From positions 1-49,993 of the forward strand of contig MENI01000044.1 in the NCBI GenBank assembly GCA_001768195.1: a DNA stretch of 49,993 nucleotides, in the 5' to 3' direction. Both the position numbers and the translations under genes were made by a program. The notes below the pieces were generated by a model. It was not told the DNA's origin, did no database searches, and saw only the letters and a list, made by a program, of their open reading frames with translations. The DNA comes from Bacteroidetes bacterium GWA2_40_15. GTDB lineage: Bacteria; Bacteroidota; Bacteroidia; Bacteroidales; VadinHA17. The stretch's first letter is position 1. Every line of letters begins with the position of its first letter. Positions 35,161 to 43,965 of the stretch are shown piece by piece.

Positions 35161-36582
35161 ATGATGGCAAACGAGGAATTATATCAGGAACGTCTGAAAA
35201 GATATTTAACTGCGTGTTATAATGAACAGCCTGACCGTATTCCTATAAGAATATTTTCTGAGGAGTTATCCTCCAAGCATTCAGGATACAGCAATTTTGA
35301 CGCAGCTTTGAAGCATGAAATCCAGTTTGAGGTTAACAGAAAATTTGCATTGGATCTTGGATGCGATGCCATTCAAACCAACTCTATTGTTAACTGGGTT
35401 GGAATGATGAAAAGTATCGGGTGGAAACTGGCAAAATTCCCCGGGATTGAGCTTCCTTTAAATTCATGTACACAATGGACAGAACCAGTCAATGAAGAGG
35501 AAGCTTTTATGAAAGAAGATGAGTACAACACTCTTGTTGATGATCCAACAGCTTTTATGCTGAACAGGTGGCTTCCCCGTTTTACATCTCATATTAATTC
35601 TGCCGGAGAACCGGTGACCTTTGAACACAACATGTCGTTTATCAACGGATTGATAGCCTATAATCAATTTTTTAATGAGTGGGGTAATGCTTATAAAAGG
35701 TTGATTGATTCCGGAATAGTACCTGCTGTTGGTTCAGTTCTTAAAGCTCCGCTCGATATAATGGGAGACAAATTGCGGGGTTATATGAATCTTGTAACGG
35801 ACTTGCTCATAAGAAGAGATAAAGTAATAGAAGCGTGCCATGCATTGATGCCTCATTTGTTATACAATGTATTAAGCGGTGCTGATCCTGAAAAAAACAT
35901 TCCTTCAATTATCTGGATGCACAGAAGTCATGTGCCATTTATTTCCATGGAAGATTTTAATGAAATATACTGGCCTACCCTGAAGCCGATAATTGAAGAG
36001 CTGTGGGCAAATGGACATCAAATTGTCCTTTATGCCGAAGGAGACTGGACTCCCCACCTGGAAGCGTTTGCTGAGCTTCCGGATAAGAGTGTCATATTCC
36101 ATGCTGATAAAACGGATATAATCAGGGCACATGAAATTTTAGGCAGCAAGTTTTGTATAAGCGGAGGAATACCAGTAGGAATGCTGTCGAATAATTCTGC
36201 TTCCGAGGTCCGGACTTATTGTAAGAAGCTTCTAGATACAGTTGCCATGGATGGTGGTTATATTCTGGATGCAAGTACACTTATTATGGATGATGCGAAG
36301 ATTGAGAATGTTAAAGCAATGATCGACATCGCCCTTAACTATGGTGGATATACCAGGTCTCCTTCAGTTATAGAAATCAATGAACTAAAGAATATCAGCA
36401 GACCGGAACCAGGCCAGTATTTATTTAGAAAGTTTTCCAGACCTCCGGGAACATGCATCCCCTGGAGTGAAAAACGAAATGATTTTGATAGGTTTATTGT
36501 GGATGAAAAACGGGTTAAGGAGATGTGGGAGAAAATTGACTCACAAGGTTATTCCTTTTGCTGGACAAATCTGACCTGGTAA
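35161..36582 (+). CDS. Uroporphyrinogen decarboxylase-family protein (methyltransferase-like)
   Basis: The 473-aa protein is of the URO-D/MtaA superfamily. It has LYAEGDWTPHLEAFAELP, VIFHADKTDIIRAHEILG and FCISGGIPVGML, followed by LLDTVAMDGGYILDAST, the usual C-terminal order. In MtaA-type methyltransferases the Zn site uses His-x-Cys in the position that reads H-A-D here, so a classical cobalamin:CoM-type zinc site is not evident. Members of this superfamily in anaerobes often move methyl groups from methylated substrates to corrinoid proteins, but no corrinoid-binding protein is in the window. It is cytoplasmic, 15 bp after the short FG-GAP gene. Confidence 0.72.
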   Translation: MMANEELYQERLKRYLTACYNEQPDRIPIRIFSEELSSKHSGYSNFDAALKHEIQFEVNRKFALDLGCDAIQTNSIVNWVGMMKSIGWKLAKFPGIELPLNSCTQWTEPVNEEEAFMKEDEYNTLVDDPTAFMLNRWLPRFTSHINSAGEPVTFEHNMSFINGLIAYNQFFNEWGNAYKRLIDSGIVPAVGSVLKAPLDIMGDKLRGYMNLVTDLLIRRDKVIEACHALMPHLLYNVLSGADPEKNIPSIIWMHRSHVPFISMEDFNEIYWPTLKPIIEELWANGHQIVLYAEGDWTPHLEAFAELPDKSVIFHADKTDIIRAHEILGSKFCISGGIPVGMLSNNSASEVRTYCKKLLDTVAMDGGYILDASTLIMDDAKIENVKAMIDIALNYGGYTRSPSVIEINELKNISRPEPGQYLFRKFSRPPGTCIPWSEKRNDFDRFIVDEKRVKEMWEKIDSQGYSFCWTNLTW

Positions 36583-36674
36583 CCTCTATCCTTTTCATTC
36601 AGAAGATTCATCTCTAATGCTTTGGATAATACTTCTGAAAGGCTTATGGATCTTAGAAATTTAAAAAGGAGTCT

Positions 36675-38294
36675 ATGAAGTATACATCAAATATGATCGT
36701 TTGTTCATTGGGGGGAATAATGACTTTTTTCGGCTGCAGTTTAAAAGAAAAAGGTGAGACAAGAAGGCCCAATATCCTTATTGCAATAAGCGATGATCAA
36801 TCCTATTTTCATACGAGCTTTGCCGGTTGTAAATATGTCAATACACCTGGTTTTGACAGGATTGCAGCAAACGGGATATATTTTACAAATTGCTATGCAG
36901 GGTCTCCCGGCAGCGCTCCATCGCGTAGTTCACTTGTGACAGGTCGCCACCATTGGATGAATGAACAGAGTGGTCAACATGCATCCAGCTGGATGGAAAA
37001 ACATGTTCCTTTTGTCGATCTGCTCAGGGCAGACGGATACCATACCGGTTTTACCGGTAAAGGAGTGGGCCCCTTCCAGTATGCTCGGAATGATCAGGAT
37101 TCATTGTGGAGAAGGGAAAACGCGGCGGGGAAAGCCTACAATTCAATTCAATATGAAAGAAATACGCCTGGAGATGAGAGAACAGCCGGAGGCATCGGAG
37201 GTAATAATTATTATGCGAATTTCCGATTGTTCATGAAGGAGAAGCTTCCGGGGAAGCCATTTTATTTCTGGTACGGAGCTACTGAACCGCACCGGGATTA
37301 CGAAAAGGATTCATGGAAGCGCAACAGGAAAGAGCTTGATGAGGCAGAGGTACCTACCTTTCTCCCTGACGATGATGTGATAAGAGGCGACCTGCTCGAT
37401 TACGCTGTGGAGATAGAATGGTTCGATCTTCACCTTAAAAGGATGCTGAATTACCTGGATTCTATTGGAGAACTTGATAACACAATCGTAATTGTAACGG
37501 GCGATAATGGAATGCCTTTTCCAAGGGCAAAGGCAAACGCATTTGATTATGGAGTTCATGTACCGCTTGCAATCAGTTATCCTGATGGTTTCCCGGGGAA
37601 TAGAGTTGTTGAGGACCCAGTAAGTTTTGTCGATATTGCCCCGACTATTCTCGAAATGACAGGAACTGAGTCTGAGGGAATGATGCCCATTTGCGGGAGA
37701 AGTATAACAAACATACTTAAGTCGAAAAAAACAGGAATAGTTGATGAAACGAAAAATTACGTATTCGCTGGCAGGGAGCGCCACTCATCTTCGAGATGGA
37801 ATAATCTGGGCTATCCGATTCGTGCTATCCGAAGCAAGCAGTACTTATTGATATGGAATATGCGCCCTGACCTCTGGCCGGCAGGAGACCCACGGGCATT
37901 TAAGCCCGTTACAGGAGACCTTTTACCTATGTATGGAATCGACGAAAAAGGAATACACAATTCAGAGTGGGCATTTACTGATGTTGATGCATCTCCTTCG
38001 AAAGCATTTATTATCGAAAAACATACAGAAGAGAAAATCAGGTACTATTTTGATCTGGCATTTGCAAAAAGAGCTGAATATGAGTTATATGATTTTATAA
38101 AAGATCCGGATTGTCTTGAAAATCTGTGCGATCAGCCGGTTTATTCTGCAATTGAGCAGGAAATGAAGCTTGAGCTTTTAAAGGAGCTGACGAGGACGGG
38201 AGATCCAAGAGTAGTCGGGCCGGATGCTGATGTTTTTGAAACTTATATACGGTACAGCCCAATAAGGGATTTCCCGGAACCTGATAATAAATAG
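36675..38294 (+). CDS. Type I sulfatase lipoprotein, Ser-type active site
   Basis: The 539-aa protein has a lipoprotein signal (ending MTFFGC), NILIAISDDQ with the metal-binding Asp pair, and the active-site sequence S-A-P-S-R at residues 80-84 (SPGSAPSRSSLVTGRH). The Ser must be converted to formylglycine by an anSME-type maturase, which is not in the window. IVIVTGDNGMPF carries the second Asp/Asn metal pair, and YELYDFIKDPDCLENL is the usual C-terminal tract. It removes sulfate esters from a glycan or small sulfated compound. A purine-rich AAAAAGGA precedes the ATG. A dead sulfatase fragment is at 12821. Confidence 0.9.
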   Translation: MKYTSNMIVCSLGGIMTFFGCSLKEKGETRRPNILIAISDDQSYFHTSFAGCKYVNTPGFDRIAANGIYFTNCYAGSPGSAPSRSSLVTGRHHWMNEQSGQHASSWMEKHVPFVDLLRADGYHTGFTGKGVGPFQYARNDQDSLWRRENAAGKAYNSIQYERNTPGDERTAGGIGGNNYYANFRLFMKEKLPGKPFYFWYGATEPHRDYEKDSWKRNRKELDEAEVPTFLPDDDVIRGDLLDYAVEIEWFDLHLKRMLNYLDSIGELDNTIVIVTGDNGMPFPRAKANAFDYGVHVPLAISYPDGFPGNRVVEDPVSFVDIAPTILEMTGTESEGMMPICGRSITNILKSKKTGIVDETKNYVFAGRERHSSSRWNNLGYPIRAIRSKQYLLIWNMRPDLWPAGDPRAFKPVTGDLLPMYGIDEKGIHNSEWAFTDVDASPSKAFIIEKHTEEKIRYYFDLAFAKRAEYELYDFIKDPDCLENLCDQPVYSAIEQEMKLELLKELTRTGDPRVVGPDADVFETYIRYSPIRDFPEPDNK

Positions 38295-38301
38295 TATTAA
38301 T

Positions 38302-38329
38302 AAAAAGTGTCACCAGATCAGTGTCTGGT
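38302..38329 (-). terminator. Weak hairpin terminator for the minus-strand ROK relic
   Basis: On the minus strand ACCAGA and TCTGGT form a 6-bp stem around a 6-nt loop, followed shortly by a T5 run (38302-38306). Orientation fits termination of the ROK-like relic, not of the sulfatase gene on the plus strand. Stem strength is modest. Confidence 0.35.
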
Positions 38330-38334
38330 ACCCT

Positions 38335-38545
38335 CCACCAATAAGATTCTTCAAGGATCAGGGAAAATGATCCTGCCAGTGCTGCATTTATACTGTATTC
38401 CGGTGTAATAACCATTACTGAACGGGGACTGGCACTCATAGAAATTGGTTATCTCCTTTCGGATCTTTTCAATGAACATTTCTCCATTCTGAACTGGTCC
38501 TCCGGATAATACAATATACTTGTTAATAAATAATTCAATTAACAT
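38335..38545 (-). pseudogene. Relic of the 3' end of a ROK-family sugar kinase/regulator gene
   Basis: In the 364-bp gap between the sulfatase and enolase genes, the minus strand reads KYIVLSGGPVQNGEMFIEKI followed by RKEI, which matches the ROK segment VLGGG...EMFLDPIRKEI. After a frame change near 38425 it reads VMVITPEYSINAALAGSFSL ending ILEE, which matches the ROK C-terminus (AALLGAASLVLEE-like). The N-terminal two thirds, including the nucleotide-binding DxG and the Cys-zinc motif, are gone. It is thus a frameshifted remnant of about 70 codons from a former sugar kinase or repressor. Confidence 0.65.
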
Positions 38546-38627
38546 ATATACTCCGATATATATATAATATGTTCATGAGGATTACTTTTTTAAATATTTT
38601 TAAGTATTTTCTGATAAATGAAACTTG

Positions 38628-38635
38628 TACATTTG
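38628..38635 (+). promoter_or_regulatory. Bacteroidota -7 box for the enolase/RraA gene group
   Basis: TACATTTG is an exact match to TAnnTTTG, 23 nt upstream of the first enolase-superfamily ATG. A T-rich stretch at about 38604-38610 stands where the -33 element should be, but there is no exact TTTG. The next strong stop signal is the terminator at 44424, which suggests one transcript of five genes. Confidence 0.5.
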
Positions 38636-38658
38636 ACTTTTACGAATAAAAAGATACT

Positions 38659-40140
38659 ATGAAAACCATCCTACAACAGATTGCCGAAAAAGAGAGGCAG
38701 AATGAGAAAGCCGAAAGAGATTCCATAAATGCCGAGCTCTCCAATCCAGCGACCTCTTCAGATAGAAGAAATTTCCTGAAGAAGGCAGTCCTGGGCGGGA
38801 TTGCTCTCGGGGGCATGATGCATTTGTCAATTGAGGACACAATTGCACAGACTACACAAAAGGTACAGAGGTCCTCAAGCCCTTCCGATCTGAAGATCAC
38901 CGACATGCGTTATGCGACGGTAATGCGCAAGCATATTATCAGGATCGATACAAACCAGGGTATCTATGGCCTTGGCGAGGTAAGGGACGGAGCAGATGTT
39001 CGTTATGCCCTTATGCTCAAAAGCAGGATCCTTAGTCTGAATCCCTGCAATGTTGAAATGATCTTCAAAATAATAAGGCAGTTCGGATATCACGGACGTC
39101 AGGGCGGAGGAGTATGTGCCGTAGAAATGGCTCTATGGGATCTTACCGGTAAAGCATATAATGTGCCGGCATGGCAACTTCTGGGGGGAAGATACCGTGA
39201 TAAGGTAAGACTTTATGCTGATACTCCTGATGCCGGAGATGCTGTGAAATTTGCCGAGACTATGAAAAAAAGAGTTGAGGATCAGGGATTTACATGGCTG
39301 AAAATGGATCTTGGAATTCATGTTGTGGCAAAGAATCCCGATTCATTGGTCAATAGTAAATTCTGGGATGGGGCTGCCGGCCAGTATGACCTGAGAACCT
39401 ATATGGGATATGGAAATACTCTGCACCCATTCACCCAGGTACAGATTACAGATAAAGGCCTCGCTGGTCTCGCTGAATATGTTGAATCAGTCAGAAATGC
39501 AGTTGGTTACGAAATGCCATTATGTGCAGACCATTTCGGACATTTTGATGTAAATAATTCTATCCGTTTTGGCAAAGCGATGGAAAAATACAGGCTTGCA
39601 TGGCTTGAAGATATGGTTCCATGGTTCGATATTCAAGGGAATAAAACCTTGTCGGATGCCCTTGAAACACCGGTGCTCACCGGCGAAGATATTTACTGTC
39701 TCAAAGATGGATTCAAACCACTTATCGATGCACGAGCTGTAGATATCATTCATCCTGATCTCGGTTCATCAGGAGGGCTTCTTGAAACAAAGAGGATAGG
39801 CGATTATGCCGAGGAGAATGGAGTGGCAATGGCAATGCACATGGCAGGTTCGCCTGTATGTCTGATGGCTAACGTACATTGTGCGGCAGCAACTCAGAAC
39901 TTCCTTTCACTTGAACATCACAGTGTTGATAATCCCAACTGGGAAAGTGTTGTTAAAATGACAGGAAGCCAGCCGATGATAACCAAAGGTTTCGCGAATG
40001 TACCTCTCGATTCTCCGGGATTGGGGATTGAGCTTAATGAAGAGGTATGCAAGAAGTTCCTGCCTCCGAATACCAAGCAGTATTTTGATCCTACCCCTGA
40101 ATGGGATCAGAAACAATCACATGACAGGTTATGGAGTTGA
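38659..40140 (+). CDS. Tat-exported enolase-superfamily enzyme (mandelate racemase-like), copy 1
   Basis: The 493-aa protein has a Tat-type leader with D-R-R-N-F-L-K at residues 35-41, preceded by an unusually long polar ~34-residue N-extension and followed by GGIALGG. The mature part has the MR-subgroup metal ligands Asp291 (CADHFGHFD), Glu317 (WLEDMVPW) and Glu343 (LTGEDIY), Lys215 in the second-strand K-M-D motif, and the Asp367/His394 dyad (IIHPDLG, AMHMAGSP). Such enzymes dehydrate sugar acids to 2-keto-3-deoxy acids, or racemise them. The Tat leader places the enzyme in the periplasm, unlike most characterised sugar acid dehydratases. It is followed by a gene relic and an exported RraA-like protein. 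Confidence 0.85.
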   Translation: MKTILQQIAEKERQNEKAERDSINAELSNPATSSDRRNFLKKAVLGGIALGGMMHLSIEDTIAQTTQKVQRSSSPSDLKITDMRYATVMRKHIIRIDTNQGIYGLGEVRDGADVRYALMLKSRILSLNPCNVEMIFKIIRQFGYHGRQGGGVCAVEMALWDLTGKAYNVPAWQLLGGRYRDKVRLYADTPDAGDAVKFAETMKKRVEDQGFTWLKMDLGIHVVAKNPDSLVNSKFWDGAAGQYDLRTYMGYGNTLHPFTQVQITDKGLAGLAEYVESVRNAVGYEMPLCADHFGHFDVNNSIRFGKAMEKYRLAWLEDMVPWFDIQGNKTLSDALETPVLTGEDIYCLKDGFKPLIDARAVDIIHPDLGSSGGLLETKRIGDYAEENGVAMAMHMAGSPVCLMANVHCAAATQNFLSLEHHSVDNPNWESVVKMTGSQPMITKGFANVPLDSPGLGIELNEEVCKKFLPPNTKQYFDPTPEWDQKQSHDRLWS

Positions 40141-40360
40141 TGACTACCTTCACCGGGCTGCTGATTCTTCCAACTGGCCAGGTGGATTAAAATATGATCC
40201 TGATAACAGTGGTAACCCTTTATCGAGCCTGGGAGTTCATGAACACTGGAATGATCCTGTCAGTAAACAGTATTCCGGGAACCTTGGCAGGACGGGAGGC
40301 ATCGAGCTTGTTTCTGTACCTGATACTCTTGTTAAAACCTTAAAAACTGTTAAAAACTGA
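40139..40360 (+). pseudogene. Relic of the C-terminus of a DUF362-like protein
   Basis: Starting at the stop codon of the enolase gene, one frame reads YLHRAADSSNWPGG, then KYDPDNSGNPLSSLGVHEHW and NDPVSKQYSGNLGRTGGIEL, ending in VSVPDTLV. This closely recalls the C-terminal end of DUF362-type proteins of Bacteroidota (the SLGVHEHWN...KQYSRNLG...GIEL pattern). There is no start codon or N-terminal domain in frame, so it is a truncated leftover. It sits between the enolase gene and its RraA-like partner, and no such sequence is present between the second pair (41423 and 42930). It may mark the site of a recombination or insertion. Confidence 0.6.
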
Positions 40361-40431
40361 TGATTATAAACATCTTATGATCAGTTTAACTATATTTATC
40401 TCAGAAAAATTAAAATCTTAAACACGAAATT

Positions 40432-41364
40432 ATGAATAGGAAAATCTTATTACTATCAGCATTTATTCTTGGTACTTTATTTACCTATGCACAGAACGTA
40501 GGTTCATCGCCTGAATATATTAAGGCTATCACATCCGACTGGAAGGGTGAACGCTTTGAAGATGGCCGGCCAAAAGTGTCGGATGCCAAGCTTGAAAGAC
40601 TTAAAAACATCTCAGTTGAAGAGGCATGGGGCTATCTTCGTAACAAAGGTTTCCAGAACCAGTTTGAAAACGACTGGCTGATACTTAAGCCGGAGGAGGT
40701 TATGACAGGCAGGGTGGTAACTGCTCAGTATATGCCTCTGAGATCTGACCTTAGCAATTATATTAAAGAACAGGGGAAAAAAGAGAACCGGGCACAAAAG
40801 GGAGGTACAAACTCATGGCCAATTGATATCCTTGTAAATGGAGATGTTTATGTTGCTGATGCTTATGGCAAAATTGTTGATGGTACCCTTATCGGTGATA
40901 ACCTTGGCAATTCAATATATGCAAAATCACAACGTGGAGTGATATTCTATGGTTCTGTCAGGGATCAGGAGGGGCTTGAAGAAATTGAAGGATTCAATGG
41001 ATGGATAAAAGGATCCGATCCGTCATATATCATGCAGATGATGCTCACTTCCATTAACGCGCCCATCAGGGTCGGCCGGGCAATAGTTATGCCGGGCGAT
41101 GTTGTGCTGGCAAAAAAATATGGAGTTGTATTCATTCCTGCTTACCTTCTCGATGATCTGCTGATCAATGCTGAGGTGACAGCATTAAGAGATCAGTTTG
41201 GACATCAGCGTCTTAAAGAGAAGAAATACCTTGCCGGAGAGATTGACAGTGAATGGACCGATGAGATCAAGAAGGATTTCATGGACTGGCTGAAAAAATA
41301 TCCCGGTAAATTGCCGATGACACAGAAAGAACTTGATGACTATTTCAAGGAAAGAAACTGGTAG
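40432..41364 (+). CDS. Exported RraA-family protein (HMG/CHA aldolase-like), copy 1
   Basis: The 310-aa protein has a Sec signal (MNRKILLLSAFILGTLFTYAQ) and a mature domain of the RraA/dimethylmenaquinone methyltransferase fold: GDVYVADAYGKIVDGTLIGD, then the RraA core ending GVIFYGSVRDQEGL with the Arg-Asp pair (substrate/metal) and INAPIRVGRAIVMPGDVVLA. Related enzymes are 4-hydroxy-4-methyl-2-oxoglutarate aldolases and oxaloacetate decarboxylases that release pyruvate. The extra N-terminal ~80 residues and the C-terminal helix (KLPMTQKELDDYF) are shared with copy 2 but are not part of typical RraA. The signal peptide predicts a periplasmic place, the same as its enolase partner. Confidence 0.82.
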   Translation: MNRKILLLSAFILGTLFTYAQNVGSSPEYIKAITSDWKGERFEDGRPKVSDAKLERLKNISVEEAWGYLRNKGFQNQFENDWLILKPEEVMTGRVVTAQYMPLRSDLSNYIKEQGKKENRAQKGGTNSWPIDILVNGDVYVADAYGKIVDGTLIGDNLGNSIYAKSQRGVIFYGSVRDQEGLEEIEGFNGWIKGSDPSYIMQMMLTSINAPIRVGRAIVMPGDVVLAKKYGVVFIPAYLLDDLLINAEVTALRDQFGHQRLKEKKYLAGEIDSEWTDEIKKDFMDWLKKYPGKLPMTQKELDDYFKERNW

Positions 41365-41422
41365 CCCATTGGGGGATGTTTTTGAACCTAAACAAATTCT
41401 ATCAATTATAAACAGATAAATC

Positions 41423-42910
41423 ATGAAAAGTATTATTAAACAGATTACTGAACAGAACCGTAAAATGGAAGCAGCAGAAGCTGAAACCATAAAGAAAGAG
41501 ATCAACAACCCATCTACTTCAAATGACCGCCGGAGCTTTCTGAAGAAGGCTGCCATGGGTGGCGTTGCCCTGGGAGGGTTGATGCATTTGTCTATAGAAG
41601 ATACCATTGCTCATACAACTCAGAAAGTAAACAAATCATCTGCACCTTCAGACCTGAAGATCACTGATATGCGTGTTGCACTGACCGGGGTTATGGGCGG
41701 TACAGCAATTATCAAGATTGACACTAACCAGGGTATATATGGTTTGGGTGAGGTAAGGGATGCAGCTGACCCACGCTATGCTCTTATGCTGAAAAGCCGT
41801 ATTCTGGGATTGAATCCCTGTAATGTTGAAATGATCTTCAAGATCATAAAGCAATTTGGACATCATGGCCGCCAGGGAGGCGGTGTCTCAGGTGTTGAGA
41901 TGGCTCTGTGGGATCTTTGCGGCAAAGCATACGGCGTTCCCGCATGGCAGTTGCTGGGCGGAAGATACCGCGATAAAGTAAGGTTATATGCTGATACTCC
42001 TGAAGGCAAATCGAAGGAGGAACAGATGCAGAGGATCAAATTCAGAACTGAGGATCAGGGATACACCTGGCTTAAGATGGACCTTTCCATTAATGAGCTG
42101 AAAAATATTCCCGGAGCACTTGTAAACCAGAAATTCTGGGATGGCGCATCGGGCCAGTATGACATGAGGAGCTATATGGGTTATGGAAATACCAAACATC
42201 CTTTTACCCAGATACAGATTACTGACAAAGGACTTGACGAATTAGCCAGAATTGCTTCTGAAGCAAGAGAACTTGTAGGATACGAGATCCCGATATGTAC
42301 TGACCACTATGGGCATTTTGATGTTAACAATGGTATTCGTCTTGGTAAAGCAATTGAGAAATACAGGCTTGCATGGATGGAAGATATTGTTCCATGGGAA
42401 TATACCGACCAGTGGAAGATATTGTCAGATGCACTTGAAACTCCTATGCTTACAGGAGAGGATATTTACCTGCTGAATGGGTTTAAACCGCTTATCGATG
42501 CTAAGGCGGTTGATATTATTCACCCTGACCTGGCTACATCAGGCGGTCTTCTTGAGACAAAAAGGTTAGGTGACTATGCTGAGGAGCATGGTATAGCAAT
42601 GGCTATGCACCAGGCCGGAACTCCGGTCTCGTTCATGGCTAACGTACATTGCGCAGCAGCTACACAGAACTTCCTTTCGCTGGAGCACCACTCCGTAGAC
42701 CTTCCCTGGTGGGAAAGTCTTGTGAAAATGACCGGCAGTCAGCCGATGATTAATAAAGGATTTGCAAATGTTCCACTTGATTCTCCGGGACTCGGTATTG
42801 ACCTCAATGAAGAGGTTATAAAGCAACATATGCACCAGAGAGCCAATGGTTACTTTCTGCCTACTCCTGAGTGGGATAAGAAAGAATCACACGACAGGCT
42901 GTGGAGCTAG
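41423..42910 (+). CDS. Tat-exported enolase-superfamily enzyme (mandelate racemase-like), copy 2
   Basis: This 495-aa paralogue of the protein at 38659 has the same layout: twin Arg at residues 36-37 (DRRSFLKKAAMGGVALGG), the same K-M-D second-strand motif (WLKMDLSINE), metal-ligand tracts CTDHYGHFD, WMEDIVPW and LTGEDIY, and the H-D dyad (IIHPDLATSGG, AMHQAGTPV). Differences cluster at IIKIDTNQG, the TPEGKSKEEQMQ loop and the GYFLPTPEW end. Both copies keep all catalytic residues, so both should be active, possibly on different sugar acids. The partner RraA-like gene starts 19 bp after its stop. Confidence 0.86.
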   Translation: MKSIIKQITEQNRKMEAAEAETIKKEINNPSTSNDRRSFLKKAAMGGVALGGLMHLSIEDTIAHTTQKVNKSSAPSDLKITDMRVALTGVMGGTAIIKIDTNQGIYGLGEVRDAADPRYALMLKSRILGLNPCNVEMIFKIIKQFGHHGRQGGGVSGVEMALWDLCGKAYGVPAWQLLGGRYRDKVRLYADTPEGKSKEEQMQRIKFRTEDQGYTWLKMDLSINELKNIPGALVNQKFWDGASGQYDMRSYMGYGNTKHPFTQIQITDKGLDELARIASEARELVGYEIPICTDHYGHFDVNNGIRLGKAIEKYRLAWMEDIVPWEYTDQWKILSDALETPMLTGEDIYLLNGFKPLIDAKAVDIIHPDLATSGGLLETKRLGDYAEEHGIAMAMHQAGTPVSFMANVHCAAATQNFLSLEHHSVDLPWWESLVKMTGSQPMINKGFANVPLDSPGLGIDLNEEVIKQHMHQRANGYFLPTPEWDKKESHDRLWS

Positions 42911-42929
42911 AATCAAAAAAAATAGTATA

Positions 42930-43928
42930 ATGAAAAAACTGACAATTCTGATCCTGGCTATTATAATAGTCAGCTTCACTGCAAATTCACAAACAGTGAA
43001 ATGGCCTGCTGATGACATTAAGCTTTTAACAAAAGAGTGGACAGGTGAACGTACACCGGATGGCAGACCAAAGGTACCGGATGACCTGCTTGAGCGGTTA
43101 AAACATATCTCCATGGAGGAGTGCTGGGGCTTTCTCAAGAGCAACGGTTATGAGAACCAGTTTGAGAACTTCTCAAGTACTTATGAGAATGGCTGGGTTA
43201 TAATCCATCCTGACAAGGTGATGACAGGCCGTGTTGTTACAGCCCAGTTCATGCCTCTCAGGAAAGATTTTGATGCTTATATTCAGGAAATTGGCAAGAA
43301 GCAGAACATGACTTCGCCTGTTACCAATTATGCTCCAATAAATGCATTGACTGAAGGAGACATTTATGTAGCCGACAGTTACGGGAAAATTGCAAATGGC
43401 ACACTGATTGGTGATAACCTTGCTAATGCTATCTACAAAAATGGTAAAAGAGGTATTATTTTCAACGGATCGGTAAGAGATATGGAAGGACTGACAGAAA
43501 TTGATGGATTCAATGGCTGGATAAGAGGATCTGATCCATCAGCTATTGAACAGATGTTGTGTGCTACCGTTAATGCCCCTATTCGTATTGGAAGGGTAAC
43601 AGTACTGCCAGGTGACGTCGCTCTTGCAAAACCGACCGGCATTACCTTTATCCCTCCTCATCTTGTTGCAGAGTGCGTGATATCAGGAGAATACACAGCT
43701 TTGCGTGACCAGTTCAATTTTTTCTGCATTCAGACAAAAAAATTCAAGTATGACAACGAAAGTTTCGTCGATGTTACTCCTGAGGAGCTTGATAAAGCAT
43801 TCGTTGAATGGATTAATGCCAAATCTGACCTGCCAATGGACAAGAAGGAACTGTTTGATTATATGGACAAGATGAAGGCTGAAAGAGCTAAGAGAAGAGC
43901 TGAAGCGGAAGCAAGGAAAAAAAATTAG
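42930..43928 (+). CDS. Exported RraA-family protein (HMG/CHA aldolase-like), copy 2
   Basis: The start is set to ATG 42930, which opens a clean signal peptide (MKKLTILILAIIIVSFTANS); an earlier in-frame start at 42846 would lie inside the enolase gene. The mature 310 residues match copy 1, with EWTGERTPDGRPKVPDDLL, GDIYVADSYGKIANGTLIGD, GSVRDMEGL and INAPIR-type VNAPIRIGRVTVLPGDVALA. The Arg-Asp pair of the RraA core is kept. The C-terminus ends in a charged, Ala/Lys/Arg-rich tail (KAERAKRRAEAEARKKN) absent from copy 1. It is part of the second of two tandem enolase-RraA pairs. Confidence 0.83.
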   Translation: MKKLTILILAIIIVSFTANSQTVKWPADDIKLLTKEWTGERTPDGRPKVPDDLLERLKHISMEECWGFLKSNGYENQFENFSSTYENGWVIIHPDKVMTGRVVTAQFMPLRKDFDAYIQEIGKKQNMTSPVTNYAPINALTEGDIYVADSYGKIANGTLIGDNLANAIYKNGKRGIIFNGSVRDMEGLTEIDGFNGWIRGSDPSAIEQMLCATVNAPIRIGRVTVLPGDVALAKPTGITFIPPHLVAECVISGEYTALRDQFNFFCIQTKKFKYDNESFVDVTPEELDKAFVEWINAKSDLPMDKKELFDYMDKMKAERAKRRAEAEARKKN

Positions 43929-43965
43929 GATTGTCCCGGAACCATTGATAACTTAAATTTTTTAA

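Noticed and set aside
39998-40138. Upstream part of the open frame that leads into the DUF362-like relic
   Set aside because: This part is the out-of-frame shadow of the enolase gene; only the part after the enolase stop looks like real protein.
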